Shown: positions 1 through 7,609 of the stretch, in pieces
Layout of the letters: each line of letters opens with the position of its first letter
How positions within the stretch are numbered: the stretch's first letter is position 1
IMG/VR virus record: IMGVR_UViG_3300036944_000051
Location: 1 to 25,919 of that record
DNA length: 25,919 bases
Direction: 5' to 3' (one strand)
Source: a virus
Made by a program: the position numbers and the translations under genes
The notes under the pieces: generated by a model
The model's input: only the letters and a program-made list of their open reading frames with translations
Databases searched by the model: none
What the model was told of the DNA's origin: nothing

Positions 1-483
1 TGTGTTCTTGAGGCGTCAGCGTCAGTAAATGCAATCGGCACATTAAGCGGGTCTGCTTATAGGATTGCAAATTCTTCTGCTTCTATCAACGGATATGCAA
101 GCACATCCATATCTGCAATTAGATTTAGGTTGTCTTCTGCTGATATAGCAGCAAGCGCTCAAGCGTCTTCATCTTCTACCATTGTAAGAATGGCAGAAGG
201 TTCAGCAAACGGCTATGCAACTGTCACAGGACTTGGCGGGTTGGATGCTTCGGCAGAGGCTTCTGTTTTCGCTTATGCACAGGCTTCTGCTTTGCCGTAT
301 GCAATTTGGCAATCTGCATCATCTATTTTTGGTCAGTCTTCAGTTTCATGCAATGGCGTGAGAATTGGAGACAACTGGTCAAACGTATCAAGTAGTGACA
401 ACTCATGGTCTGATGTGTCGCAAAATAACAACACTTGGACACAAACACAAAGCAGCTCAAATACTTGGCTGAGACAGGGTTAA
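1..483 (+). CDS. Ala/Ser-rich repetitive virion protein (5' partial)
   Basis: The frame is open from the first base to the TAA at 481-483, so the true start lies upstream of the window; the ATG-less TTG at 130 is not needed. The visible 160 residues are dominated by Ala, Ser, Gly and Asn in loose units of the type SAS-x-x-G-x-A-S, with recurring A-Y/R motifs. The last 35 residues switch to about four repeats of ten residues, each carrying one Trp (DNWSNVSSS, DNSWSDVSQN, NNTWTQTQSS, SNTWLRQG). Such low-complexity beta-prone chains are usual in phage fibre, decoration or tail-associated proteins. The gp10-like protein follows after 2 bases. A virion role is inferred from neighbours; no specific family is recognised. 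Confidence 0.6.
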   Translation, partial: CVLEASASVNAIGTLSGSAYRIANSSASINGYASTSISAIRFRLSSADIAASAQASSSSTIVRMAEGSANGYATVTGLGGLDASAEASVFAYAQASALPYAIWQSASSIFGQSSVSCNGVRIGDNWSNVSSSDNSWSDVSQNNNTWTQTQSSSNTWLRQG

Positions 484-485
484 AA

Positions 486-1925
486 ATGGCAACGCAACGT
501 ATTGTTTTTGGTGAGTGGATGCCAGATCAGCCTGGCATTTCAGGCGCTTTGAGTGACGCAAAGAACTGTGTTTCTCAGGCTGTTGGGTATGGCCCATTTC
601 CTCAAGCCGCTACATTTTCTGAAGCTGCTTCTGAAAATCTGACAAGTTTGTTTGCTAGTAAACAGCCAGATGGCGTGACAAAGCTGTTCGCTGCTGGTCG
701 CACTAAGATTTATACAGTCTCTGGTGTTGGTGCATTAACTCAGGTAAACACTGGTTATTCAACGTCAGCAAATGAGCGTTTCCGCTTTACTCAGTTTGGT
801 GATGTTGTTATTGCAACCGACAATTCTTCAAAGTTGCAGTCTTGGACATTAGGCACTTCAACAACATTTGCTGACTTGGCTGCTTCTGCTCCAGTGGCTA
901 AATACATCACGGTTGTTCGTGATTTTGTTGTTGTTGCAAATACCTATGAAAGCTCAAAACAAGAGCAATATCGTGTTCGATGGTCTGGCATCAATGATGA
1001 GACTACTTGGACACCTTCTTCAACAAACCAAGCTGACTATCAAGACATTGCCGATGGCGGTCAAATCATGGGCATCCGTGGTGGTGAGTTTGGCTTGATC
1101 TTGCTAGAGCGCGGTATTCAGCGAATGTCCTACATTGGCTCTCCGTTGATTTTCCAGTTTGACAACATCAGCCGAAACAAGGGGTGCATGGTTTCAGGCT
1201 CGATTACTCAATATCAAGGCATTACCTTTTTCTTGAGTGACGATGGCTTTTATATGTGCGATGGGCAACAGATCATGCCTATTGGCTCTGAGAAGGTAGA
1301 TCGCTGGTTCTTGGATGACGTAAGCGAAAACGACTATGGCAGTATGTCTGCGGCTGTTGACCCTGTTCGCAAGTTGATTCTGTGGAACTACAAAAGTAAA
1401 GACGGCAGTCGTAAACTGTTGGCTTACAACTTCAATACAAAGAAGTGGACTTACACAGACGCTGGCACAGATTTCATCTCTGATGCTTCTAGCGCATCAT
1501 CTACCCTTGAAGAATTGGACAGTGTTAGTTCTTCAATTGACGCGCTTAATACGCCAATGGACTCAATCCTTTTTGCTGGCGGCAAGTATTTCTTAGGTGG
1601 AACTCTTGCCACTAAGGTAATGACATATACAGGATTGCCATTGTCTGCAAGGATTCAGACAGGTGACATTGAAGCTGGCGGTCAGTCTTTGGTTACTTTG
1701 GCTCGGCCTCAGATAGATCAAGGCTCTGCGACTGTTTCAGTTGCTTCGCGCAGACTTTTAAGTCAGGACATTACTTACAGCACAGCAGTTGCAGCAAGTG
1801 ACGATAACCGTGTGTCATTGCGTGGCTCAGGCAAATATCACCGTATTCAGGTAAACCCTACTGGTGACCGCTGGAAGTCAGCCGTTGCCGTTGATATTGA
1901 CCTTGTATCGCAAGGGGTTCGCTAA
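486..1925 (+). CDS. Virion tail/neck protein, P22 gp10-like beta-rich protein
   Basis: The 479-residue protein begins at ATG 486, directly after the TAA of the previous gene; an in-frame upstream ATG at 435 would add 17 residues lying inside that gene and is less likely. It is beta-rich, with motifs such as FGEWMPDQPG near the N-terminus, RDFVVVANTY, VRWSGINDETTW, and FFLSDDGFYMCDG in the middle, the latter typical of WD/propeller-like blades. This pattern matches proteins of podovirus-type genomes annotated as tail stabilisation (P22 gp10-like) or tail tubular protein B-like. These sit at the portal-tail junction. Assignment to the fold rests on motif feel and position before the ejection proteins, not on a search. 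Confidence 0.6.
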   Translation: MATQRIVFGEWMPDQPGISGALSDAKNCVSQAVGYGPFPQAATFSEAASENLTSLFASKQPDGVTKLFAAGRTKIYTVSGVGALTQVNTGYSTSANERFRFTQFGDVVIATDNSSKLQSWTLGTSTTFADLAASAPVAKYITVVRDFVVVANTYESSKQEQYRVRWSGINDETTWTPSSTNQADYQDIADGGQIMGIRGGEFGLILLERGIQRMSYIGSPLIFQFDNISRNKGCMVSGSITQYQGITFFLSDDGFYMCDGQQIMPIGSEKVDRWFLDDVSENDYGSMSAAVDPVRKLILWNYKSKDGSRKLLAYNFNTKKWTYTDAGTDFISDASSASSTLEELDSVSSSIDALNTPMDSILFAGGKYFLGGTLATKVMTYTGLPLSARIQTGDIEAGGQSLVTLARPQIDQGSATVSVASRRLLSQDITYSTAVAASDDNRVSLRGSGKYHRIQVNPTGDRWKSAVAVDIDLVSQGVR

Positions 1926-2233
1926 TGGCTAGAGTTTTACCTTCTTTCGGTGGCGACCCTCGCGCTGTTGCGGAAGTCGTCAACGGAATAATGAACGGCA
2001 AAACAAATAACACAGGCCTAGTTACTTTGCGTGAGGCTGAAGTAACTACGGTAATAACAGACGAAAGAATTGGATATAACAGTGTGATTCTGTTTATGCC
2101 AATAACAGCAGACGCAGCCGATGAAATGTCTCATGGGCACATGTATGTGTCTTCAAGAGGAAAAGGCACAGCAACAATTTCACACGGAAACCATAACTCA
2201 GTAATGACATATGCGTACGTTGTGATCGGTTAA
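1925..2233 (+). CDS. Small conserved phage protein of structural region
   Basis: The 102-residue product starts at an ATG sharing its A with the stop of the preceding gene (TAATG), so it is probably translationally coupled to the gp10-like protein. The opening MARVLPSFGGDPRAVAEV and the segment GIMNGKTNNTG look strongly conserved and recur in many metagenomic phages at this place. The rest is predicted beta-strand-rich, with no signal peptide, membrane segment or cysteines. Position between a tail protein and the ejection-type proteins suggests a minor virion component such as a neck or decoration subunit. Its function is unknown. Confidence 0.65.
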   Translation: MARVLPSFGGDPRAVAEVVNGIMNGKTNNTGLVTLREAEVTTVITDERIGYNSVILFMPITADAADEMSHGHMYVSSRGKGTATISHGNHNSVMTYAYVVIG

Positions 2234-2236
2234 ATG

Positions 2237-2271
2237 TATAATCGGCTCCGTGGATGACCCGCTACGGAGTC
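2237..2271 (+). promoter_or_regulatory. Candidate -10 box and stem-loop upstream of ejection gene block
   Basis: A perfect TATAAT at 2237-2242 is followed at once by a stem-loop: CTCCGT (2246-2251) pairs with ACGGAG (2264-2269), extended by a G-U and a G-C pair, with a 12-base loop. No good -35 box is seen 16-18 bases upstream and no T tract follows, so this may be a weak or activator-dependent promoter, an RNA stabiliser or processing site. An SD of the type AGAAAGG follows before ATG 2290. Confidence 0.35.
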
Positions 2272-2289
2272 CCTTAAAGAAAGGCACTT

Positions 2290-3153
2290 ATGGCAGTCGA
2301 AACAACAACATCCACACAGACCACGCAGATTGACCCAACCATTCAGCCGTATCTCAAATACGGTCTTGAGGAAGCTCAACGCCTCTATCAATCTGGTGGG
2401 CCTCAATACTATCAAGGTCAAGGCTATGTCGGCCCGTCTGAAGCTACTCAGACAGGTATTCAAGCCTTGCAAGCTCGCGCTCAAGCTGGAAGTCCTCTAA
2501 CTGGCGCTGCTCAGAATCAGTTGTATGGAACTATTCAAGGCGACTACCTTGGTGGAAATCCATTCTTTTCTGGTGCTTTCCAGCCTGCTGCCCAAACCGC
2601 AACTAACGAATTCAACACTGCAATCGGTAACGTAACTTCTGCTGCTTCTAAAGCTGGTCGTTACGGCTCTGGTGCTATGCAAAATCTGCAAACTGCTGCT
2701 GCTGGTCAATTGGCTCAAAAGCTGACTGGCACTGCTGGACAACTTGCATATCAGAATTACGCTGATGAACGCGCTCGCCAACAGCAGGCAACATTTGGCG
2801 CACCTGCAATGGCTGAAGCTGATTACGCTGACATTAACAAACAACTTGCCGCTGGTCAGTTGGGTGAAGGCTATCAAAACACAGCCCTGCAAGCTGATAT
2901 GGCTAAGTACAACTATCAGCAACAATTGCCACAACAGCAACTGACAAACTACTTGAATCAAGCCTACGGATTCCCTGCTGGCAAGACTTCAACAACACAA
3001 CAGCCTTACTTCACCAACCCAACGGCTACTGCCTTGGGAACTGGTTTGTTAGGTGTTCAACTGCTTAATTCTGCATCTCCTTACGTTGATAAAGGGATGA
3101 ACTGGTTATCTAGCGCATGGGGTAGCGGTAGCAATCCTAATGGCTTCGTCTGA
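2290..3153 (+). CDS. Internal virion / DNA-ejection-type protein (Ala/Gln-rich)
   Basis: The 287-residue protein is rich in Ala, Gln, Gly and Tyr. An N-terminal segment containing YLKYGLEEAQRLYQSGG is followed by a long helical middle (AAQTATNEFNTAIGNV, RYGSGAMQNLQ) and a Gln-rich stretch near residues 210-235; the C-terminal 50 residues are hydrophobic and Gly-rich (GTGLLGVQLLNSA). It has an SD (AGAAAGG) upstream. Composition and placement as first of three consecutive helical proteins resemble ejection proteins (P22 gp7/gp20/gp16 or T7 gp14-16 type), which leave the capsid with the DNA and build a channel through the envelope. The role is inferred from composition and synteny, not from a recognised domain. 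Confidence 0.5.
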   Translation: MAVETTTSTQTTQIDPTIQPYLKYGLEEAQRLYQSGGPQYYQGQGYVGPSEATQTGIQALQARAQAGSPLTGAAQNQLYGTIQGDYLGGNPFFSGAFQPAAQTATNEFNTAIGNVTSAASKAGRYGSGAMQNLQTAAAGQLAQKLTGTAGQLAYQNYADERARQQQATFGAPAMAEADYADINKQLAAGQLGEGYQNTALQADMAKYNYQQQLPQQQLTNYLNQAYGFPAGKTSTTQQPYFTNPTATALGTGLLGVQLLNSASPYVDKGMNWLSSAWGSGSNPNGFV

Positions 3154-3164
3154 TTGGGGTAAAT

Positions 3165-4382
3165 ATGGCACTTCTAGATTCTTTCTACGGCGAAACGCCT
3201 TCTTACCTTGGCGGTCTTCTTGGTGAAGATGAGCTGAAGCGCCTTCAAGGTCAAGCTCAAGGCCAATCAAATCTGAGCATGGCTACTGCTTTGCTTCAGG
3301 CTGGCGCTCCTAGTCGTACTCCTGGCGGTGGCGCTTTGGCTATTGCTCAAGGCTTGCAGGCTGGTCAACAAATGTATAAACAAGCGTTGAACCAAGGTCT
3401 GCAAGAGAAGATGGTTGGTATGCAAGTGCAAGAGCAGTTGCGTAAGCAGCAAGAGGCTCAAGCTGTTCGTCAGTTCTTGCCTCAACTTATCCAGCCTGGT
3501 GCTGTTGAACAAAACTGGTCTGGCTCTCCTGACCAGATTAGTCAGTATTTTCAAACGCCTGGGCAAGCTGTTATTCCAACACAGCAAGGCCCATCGACTA
3601 TTAACCGTGATGCTTTGCAACGCTTGGCTTTGGTTTCTCCTGAGACTTATGCCAAGTACAAACCAGAATACAAAGAAGTTAATGGTCAATTGGTGGAGAT
3701 TTCTCCATTGACAGGCGTTAGCACTGTGGCTGGAACAGCTAAAGAAGATTTGGCTGGCCCTGTAAAGCAGGCTATGCAAGTTCTTGGCATCATGAAGCCT
3801 TTTGCTCAAGTCACGCCACAAGAGCGCACAGCGATTGGTCAATATATTGATCGTCAAGAGGCCATGAAAACGCCAAAGGTAAATGTTGACCTAAAAGACC
3901 CGACAGCAGTAGCAACAGCGCAATCTAAAGTATTGTCTGATTACACAGGAGTTTTAACTAACGCAAAAGTTAGTGAGACTGCTGATCGTTACACGCAAGC
4001 TGTTAATGCGGTAAGGCTGGCATCGCAAGGTAACAAAGCAGCAGATGGCGCATTGATTTATGCCATTGGTAAAATTTATGACCCTTCAGGCGCTGTGCAA
4101 GAGGGTGATAAAGCTACCATTGTCGGCAATAGGTCTATTCCTGAATCTGTGCAGGGATTGGCTAAAAAAGCATTTACTGGTGAATCTCTTTTGCCAGCGG
4201 AACGTAAAAAACTGCTTGATATGGCTCAATCAATTGTTGAAGCAAAGTCTCGTAGCATTGACAGAATCCGTGAGCCGTATATTGATCTTTCTAAGAGTTT
4301 TGGCGGGTCTGGCAATTTGCTAAGAAACCCATTGGCTGAAGCAATTAAAGAGCGCGGCACACTTGATGACATTCTTAAATAA
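3165..4382 (+). CDS. Internal virion / ejection-type protein
   Basis: This 405-residue protein starts 11 bases after the previous gene. The N-terminus (MALLDSFYGETPSYLGGLLG) leads into a Gln/Ala/Leu-rich helical region (about 25-115) with SNLSMATALLQAGAPSRTPGG and predicted coiled coil, then a Pro/Gln linker, then a mixed C-terminal half with charged helices and repeated Ala/Lys/Asp motifs. There is no signal peptide and no classical catalytic motif. Similar proteins sit between tail-tube-like and fibre genes in many uncultured podovirus-like genomes, where they are taken to be minor virion or ejected proteins. Exact function is unknown. Confidence 0.5.
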   Translation: MALLDSFYGETPSYLGGLLGEDELKRLQGQAQGQSNLSMATALLQAGAPSRTPGGGALAIAQGLQAGQQMYKQALNQGLQEKMVGMQVQEQLRKQQEAQAVRQFLPQLIQPGAVEQNWSGSPDQISQYFQTPGQAVIPTQQGPSTINRDALQRLALVSPETYAKYKPEYKEVNGQLVEISPLTGVSTVAGTAKEDLAGPVKQAMQVLGIMKPFAQVTPQERTAIGQYIDRQEAMKTPKVNVDLKDPTAVATAQSKVLSDYTGVLTNAKVSETADRYTQAVNAVRLASQGNKAADGALIYAIGKIYDPSGAVQEGDKATIVGNRSIPESVQGLAKKAFTGESLLPAERKKLLDMAQSIVEAKSRSIDRIREPYIDLSKSFGGSGNLLRNPLAEAIKERGTLDDILK

Positions 4383-4391
4383 GGCGGATGT

Positions 4392-6389
4392 ATGAGCGCT
4401 GAAAGCGAAAAAATCCAAAAAGCTCTTGATTCTGGCTATTCGGTTAGCGAAATCCAATCGTGGTATCTAGGCAAGGGTTTGGAATTGCCTGCTGAGTTAC
4501 GCCAAAGCGCTGCTAAAGAAGCTGGTGCAAAAGCTCCGTTTGCTGTGAAAGCGGCAATGACTGCAATGCAAGGCCCAACATTCGGTTTTGCAGATGAGTT
4601 AATGGGCGGTGTAACTGCGCCATTTATTCAGATGCGCCAGCCTAATTTGCCATTGTCAAAGGCGTATGAAGTGGGCCGTGACGTTTATCGTGGTGGTGTT
4701 CAAAGTCTTAAAGAAGAATATCCAATTGGCTCTATGATTCCTGAGGTGGCTGGCGCTATGGCACTAGGTGGCCCTGTGCGTCAAATAATGCCTAATGTTG
4801 GCCCAATGACAAGTTCTGCTATTACTGGCGGAACGTATGGCGCAATCAGCGGTGCTGGCGGCGCTGAATCAATGGCACAAGTTCCACAAGAGGCTACAAC
4901 AGGCGGCATCATGAGTGCTGTGCTTGGCCCTGCTACACAAGTTGTTTCTAACGTGCTTGGCCCTGTTGCAAAAGTAGTTGGTGGTCGTGCTTCAAGCGTA
5001 TTGCCTCAAAAGGTTCAAGACTACATGGGTATGTCTTCTGCTGATTTGGCTCGCAGACGAGTTGCACAAGCAATGATGCGCGATGGCGCTACGCCAGAAC
5101 AAGTTGCGGCGCGAATGGGAAAACTTGGCGATGATGCTGTTATTGCTGAGGCCGCAGGAACTCAAACACGAGATTTGCTAGACACTATGGCAACTTTGCC
5201 AGGTCGCACCAAGAACTTTACAGAGCAGTTAATTCGCGAACGTCAAGCTGGTCGTGCGGGTCGATTGACAGATGCCGCAGGAAAACAACTATCGCCAGAT
5301 GGCGTTAGATTGGCTGACACTGTTGAAGACTTAATTAAAACTCGATCAACTCAAGCAACTCCGTTTTACGACAAGCTGCGCCCAATGGTGTTAGACGTTG
5401 ATGCTGACTTGGTAAGTATCTTACAAGCATCTGACAAACTAGGCGCTTTTAAAAACGCCAAGATGATTGCAACAGCAGAGCGCGTACCTTTCTCTCTTGA
5501 GTCTACAAAAGGCTTGGAAAAAGCTCCTTGGACTGATTTGGATATGGTCAAGCGTGGTCTTGATGATTTGAGTCAAAGCGCAAGGGCTGTTAATTCAAAA
5601 GGCGAATACACAGATTTTGGTCGCGCTGTTTTGAAGTTGAAAACAGACTTGGTAAACAAAGTTGATAATTTGACGATTGACGATGCTGGTAGTTCTATCT
5701 ACAAACAAGCTCGTGCTGCTTATGCTGGCCCAAGTTCAATGATTAACTCTGCTGAGATGGGTCGAACAATTCTTAGCAAAGATGCGTCTGTAATTAAAGA
5801 TTCTGTTAAAGACATGACTGAATCAGAATTCAAGGCTTTCCAAGTTGGTGCATTTGAAGCATTGCGTACAAAACTAGGTAAGCAATCTGGTCAGACTGAA
5901 ATCATGAAAATGTGGCGCGAGCCTGCTACTCAAGAAAAGTTAAAAGAGATTTTTCCAAACGAGCGTGCATACCGTGAATTTGCTACGACTGTGGCTGCTG
6001 AATCACGCAAGCAAGGCATTGAATCTGTTGGTCGTGGCTCTGCTACCGCAGGTCGTGAAGCTCGCATGGAAGACGTAGGAATTGAGACATTGAAGGACAT
6101 TGGCGCTATTGGCGCTGCTGCCAAGACAATGAATCTTGATTCTTTGATCGGAATGATTCAGACAGGAATGAGCAGAAGCGTGGTTCCTGAGCCTGTTCGC
6201 AATGAGATTGGAAACATCTTATTGAGTCGCGCACAGTCGCCTGAACAACTTAAAATGTTGAAAAATGTTATTTCCAAAATGGAAGAAGAACAGAAAAACA
6301 AATCGTTGCGTAGTGGATTGATCGGTGGAAATATCGGTGGCCAGTTTGCAGAGCCAGTAACACAAGGGCTACGCTCTTTGCTTGACTAA
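4392..6389 (+). CDS. Large internal virion / ejection-type protein
   Basis: At 665 residues this is the largest of the three ejection-type proteins. Residues 1-45 look like a small helical domain (KIQKALDSGYSVSEIQSWY). Residues 55-200 contain FGFADELMGG followed by Gly/Ala-rich hydrophobic helices that could insert in membranes (GSMIPEVAGAMALGG, GTYGAISGAGGAES). The remainder is a long charged helical body, with LRSLLD at the extreme C-terminus. This layout, soluble head, Gly-rich amphipathic region, long helical rod, fits proteins that form a trans-envelope conduit on infection. No lysozyme motif is visible. It is separated from its neighbours by 9 bases on each side, consistent with one late transcript. 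Confidence 0.55.
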   Translation: MSAESEKIQKALDSGYSVSEIQSWYLGKGLELPAELRQSAAKEAGAKAPFAVKAAMTAMQGPTFGFADELMGGVTAPFIQMRQPNLPLSKAYEVGRDVYRGGVQSLKEEYPIGSMIPEVAGAMALGGPVRQIMPNVGPMTSSAITGGTYGAISGAGGAESMAQVPQEATTGGIMSAVLGPATQVVSNVLGPVAKVVGGRASSVLPQKVQDYMGMSSADLARRRVAQAMMRDGATPEQVAARMGKLGDDAVIAEAAGTQTRDLLDTMATLPGRTKNFTEQLIRERQAGRAGRLTDAAGKQLSPDGVRLADTVEDLIKTRSTQATPFYDKLRPMVLDVDADLVSILQASDKLGAFKNAKMIATAERVPFSLESTKGLEKAPWTDLDMVKRGLDDLSQSARAVNSKGEYTDFGRAVLKLKTDLVNKVDNLTIDDAGSSIYKQARAAYAGPSSMINSAEMGRTILSKDASVIKDSVKDMTESEFKAFQVGAFEALRTKLGKQSGQTEIMKMWREPATQEKLKEIFPNERAYREFATTVAAESRKQGIESVGRGSATAGREARMEDVGIETLKDIGAIGAAAKTMNLDSLIGMIQTGMSRSVVPEPVRNEIGNILLSRAQSPEQLKMLKNVISKMEEEQKNKSLRSGLIGGNIGGQFAEPVTQGLRSLLD

Positions 6390-6398
6390 AGGAAAATC

Positions 6399-7109
6399 AT
6401 GCCAAAAACCAAAATCAGCGAGTACAGCAGTACCGCTAACTCCAACACAGACGTAGCCTCAATCAACATTGATGAAGGTTGCGCTCCTAGCGGTATCAAC
6501 AACGCTATTCGTGCCATTATGGGTCACTTGAAGGACTTTCAAGCTGGCTTGTCTGGTGACTCATTGCCGATTGCTTCAGGCGGTACAGGCTCAACTACTG
6601 CAAGCGCGGCGCGTACTGCTTTGGGGCTTGTAATTGGAACTGACGTTCAAGCCTACGATGCAGACCTTACAACGCTAGGCGCTGGCGGTTCTTCTGCTCG
6701 CTCATTCCTTGGTTTGGTAATTGGAACTGATGTTCAGGCATATGACGCAGACACAGCCAAGACTGACGTTGTTCAATCTTTCTCTGTTGCTCAACGTGGC
6801 ACAGTAAGCGCATTGACAGACGGCTCAACAATCACACCTGATTTTGCTGCTGCAAACAACTTTAGCGTGACTTTGGGCGGTAACCGTACATTGGCTAACC
6901 CTACGAACTTGGTTGCAGGTCAATCAGGTGTAATTGTGATTACCCAAGACGGTACAGGCTCGCGTACACTAGCCTACGGAAGCTACTTCAAGTTTGCTAA
7001 CGGAACTGCTCCATCATTGACAACAACCGCATCGGCTGTCGATGTGCTGGCATACTATTGCGAAAGCTCAACAAGAATTACTGCACGACTTATCTCTGAT
7101 GTCAAATGA
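6399..7109 (+). CDS. Short tail fibre protein
   Basis: The 236-residue protein opens with MPKTKISEYS, followed by GINNAIRAIMGHLKDFQ, which is typical of the N-terminal attachment part of phage tail fibres. Next comes the hinge-like LPIASGGTGSTTASAARTAL and two copies of LGLVIGTDVQAYDAD (about residues 75-89 and 104-118), encoded with many synonymous differences. The C-terminal half is a beta-rich tip containing TLGGNRTLANPTNL and GVIVITQDGTGSRTL, a pattern seen in many receptor-binding fibres. It likely trimerises and contacts the host surface or carries the longer fibre encoded downstream. Its TGA overlaps the ATG of the HNH gene. Confidence 0.8.
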   Translation: MPKTKISEYSSTANSNTDVASINIDEGCAPSGINNAIRAIMGHLKDFQAGLSGDSLPIASGGTGSTTASAARTALGLVIGTDVQAYDADLTTLGAGGSSARSFLGLVIGTDVQAYDADTAKTDVVQSFSVAQRGTVSALTDGSTITPDFAAANNFSVTLGGNRTLANPTNLVAGQSGVIVITQDGTGSRTLAYGSYFKFANGTAPSLTTTASAVDVLAYYCESSTRITARLISDVK

Positions 7110-7609
7110 AACCAGTTTCTTTACCAAGCATTGATCGAATCAATCAACTTGTTGAATACAACAAGGATGATGGTTTGTTCATGTGGAAGATATATCGTGG
7201 CGGAAAAGCAAAAGCTGGAACTCCAGCAGGTTCTTTTCGTGCAGATGGGTATCATGCGATTTGTATAGATTATCATTCTTACAAATCAAGCAGATTGGCT
7301 TGGTTCATTGTTAGTGGTGAAGACCCAAAAGAATTTGACATTGACCACATAAATGGTGATGTTGCAGACAACAGATTTTGCAATTTGCGTATTGCAACAG
7401 AATCTCAGAACTGTTCCAACAGAAAAAAACGCTCAGATAATAAATCTGGCTTTAAAGGAGTTCATGCAATGGGTAAGAAATGGGCTGCACAAGTATGTGC
7501 AAACAAACAAAGAAAATATCTTGGTGTTTTTGATACTCCAGAGTTGGCTTATGCTGCATATATAAATCACGCCAATGTGATGCAAGGTGAATTTGCGAGG
7601 GCAGCATGA
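7106..7609 (+). CDS. HNH-AP2 homing endonuclease 1
   Basis: The 167-residue product has an N-terminal HNH_3-type ββα-metal module and a C-terminal AP2-like DNA-binding domain. The nuclease core is DIDHINGD (Asp80-His81), followed by DNR (Asn89) and NLR (Asn93). The AP2-type part is SGFKGVHAMGKKWAAQV then KYLGVFDTPELAYAAY. The His that precedes RL in the other two copies is Ser62 here (SSRLAWF). The gene joins both neighbours by ATGA overlaps and sits between two tail fibre genes, as expected for a free-standing mobile endonuclease that entered without breaking the operon. Two paralogues occur at 17354 and 23042. It probably nicks DNA near its insertion site to promote its own spread. Confidence 0.9.
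   Translation: MKPVSLPSIDRINQLVEYNKDDGLFMWKIYRGGKAKAGTPAGSFRADGYHAICIDYHSYKSSRLAWFIVSGEDPKEFDIDHINGDVADNRFCNLRIATESQNCSNRKKRSDNKSGFKGVHAMGKKWAAQVCANKQRKYLGVFDTPELAYAAYINHANVMQGEFARAA

Noticed and set aside
435-485. N-terminal extension of the gp10-like protein from ATG 435
   Set aside because: It lies entirely inside the previous gene, which is clearly coding with its Trp repeats; ATG 486 directly follows that gene's stop.
2497-2961. 154-codon minus-strand frame
   Set aside because: Antisense of the Ala/Gln-rich virion protein; low-complexity composition explains the open frame.
3267-3857. 196-codon open frame on the minus strand
   Set aside because: It is antisense to the 405-aa ejection-type gene; its Leu/Gln/Ser-rich product reflects the complement of GCT/CAA-rich codons, and no SD or family motif is visible.
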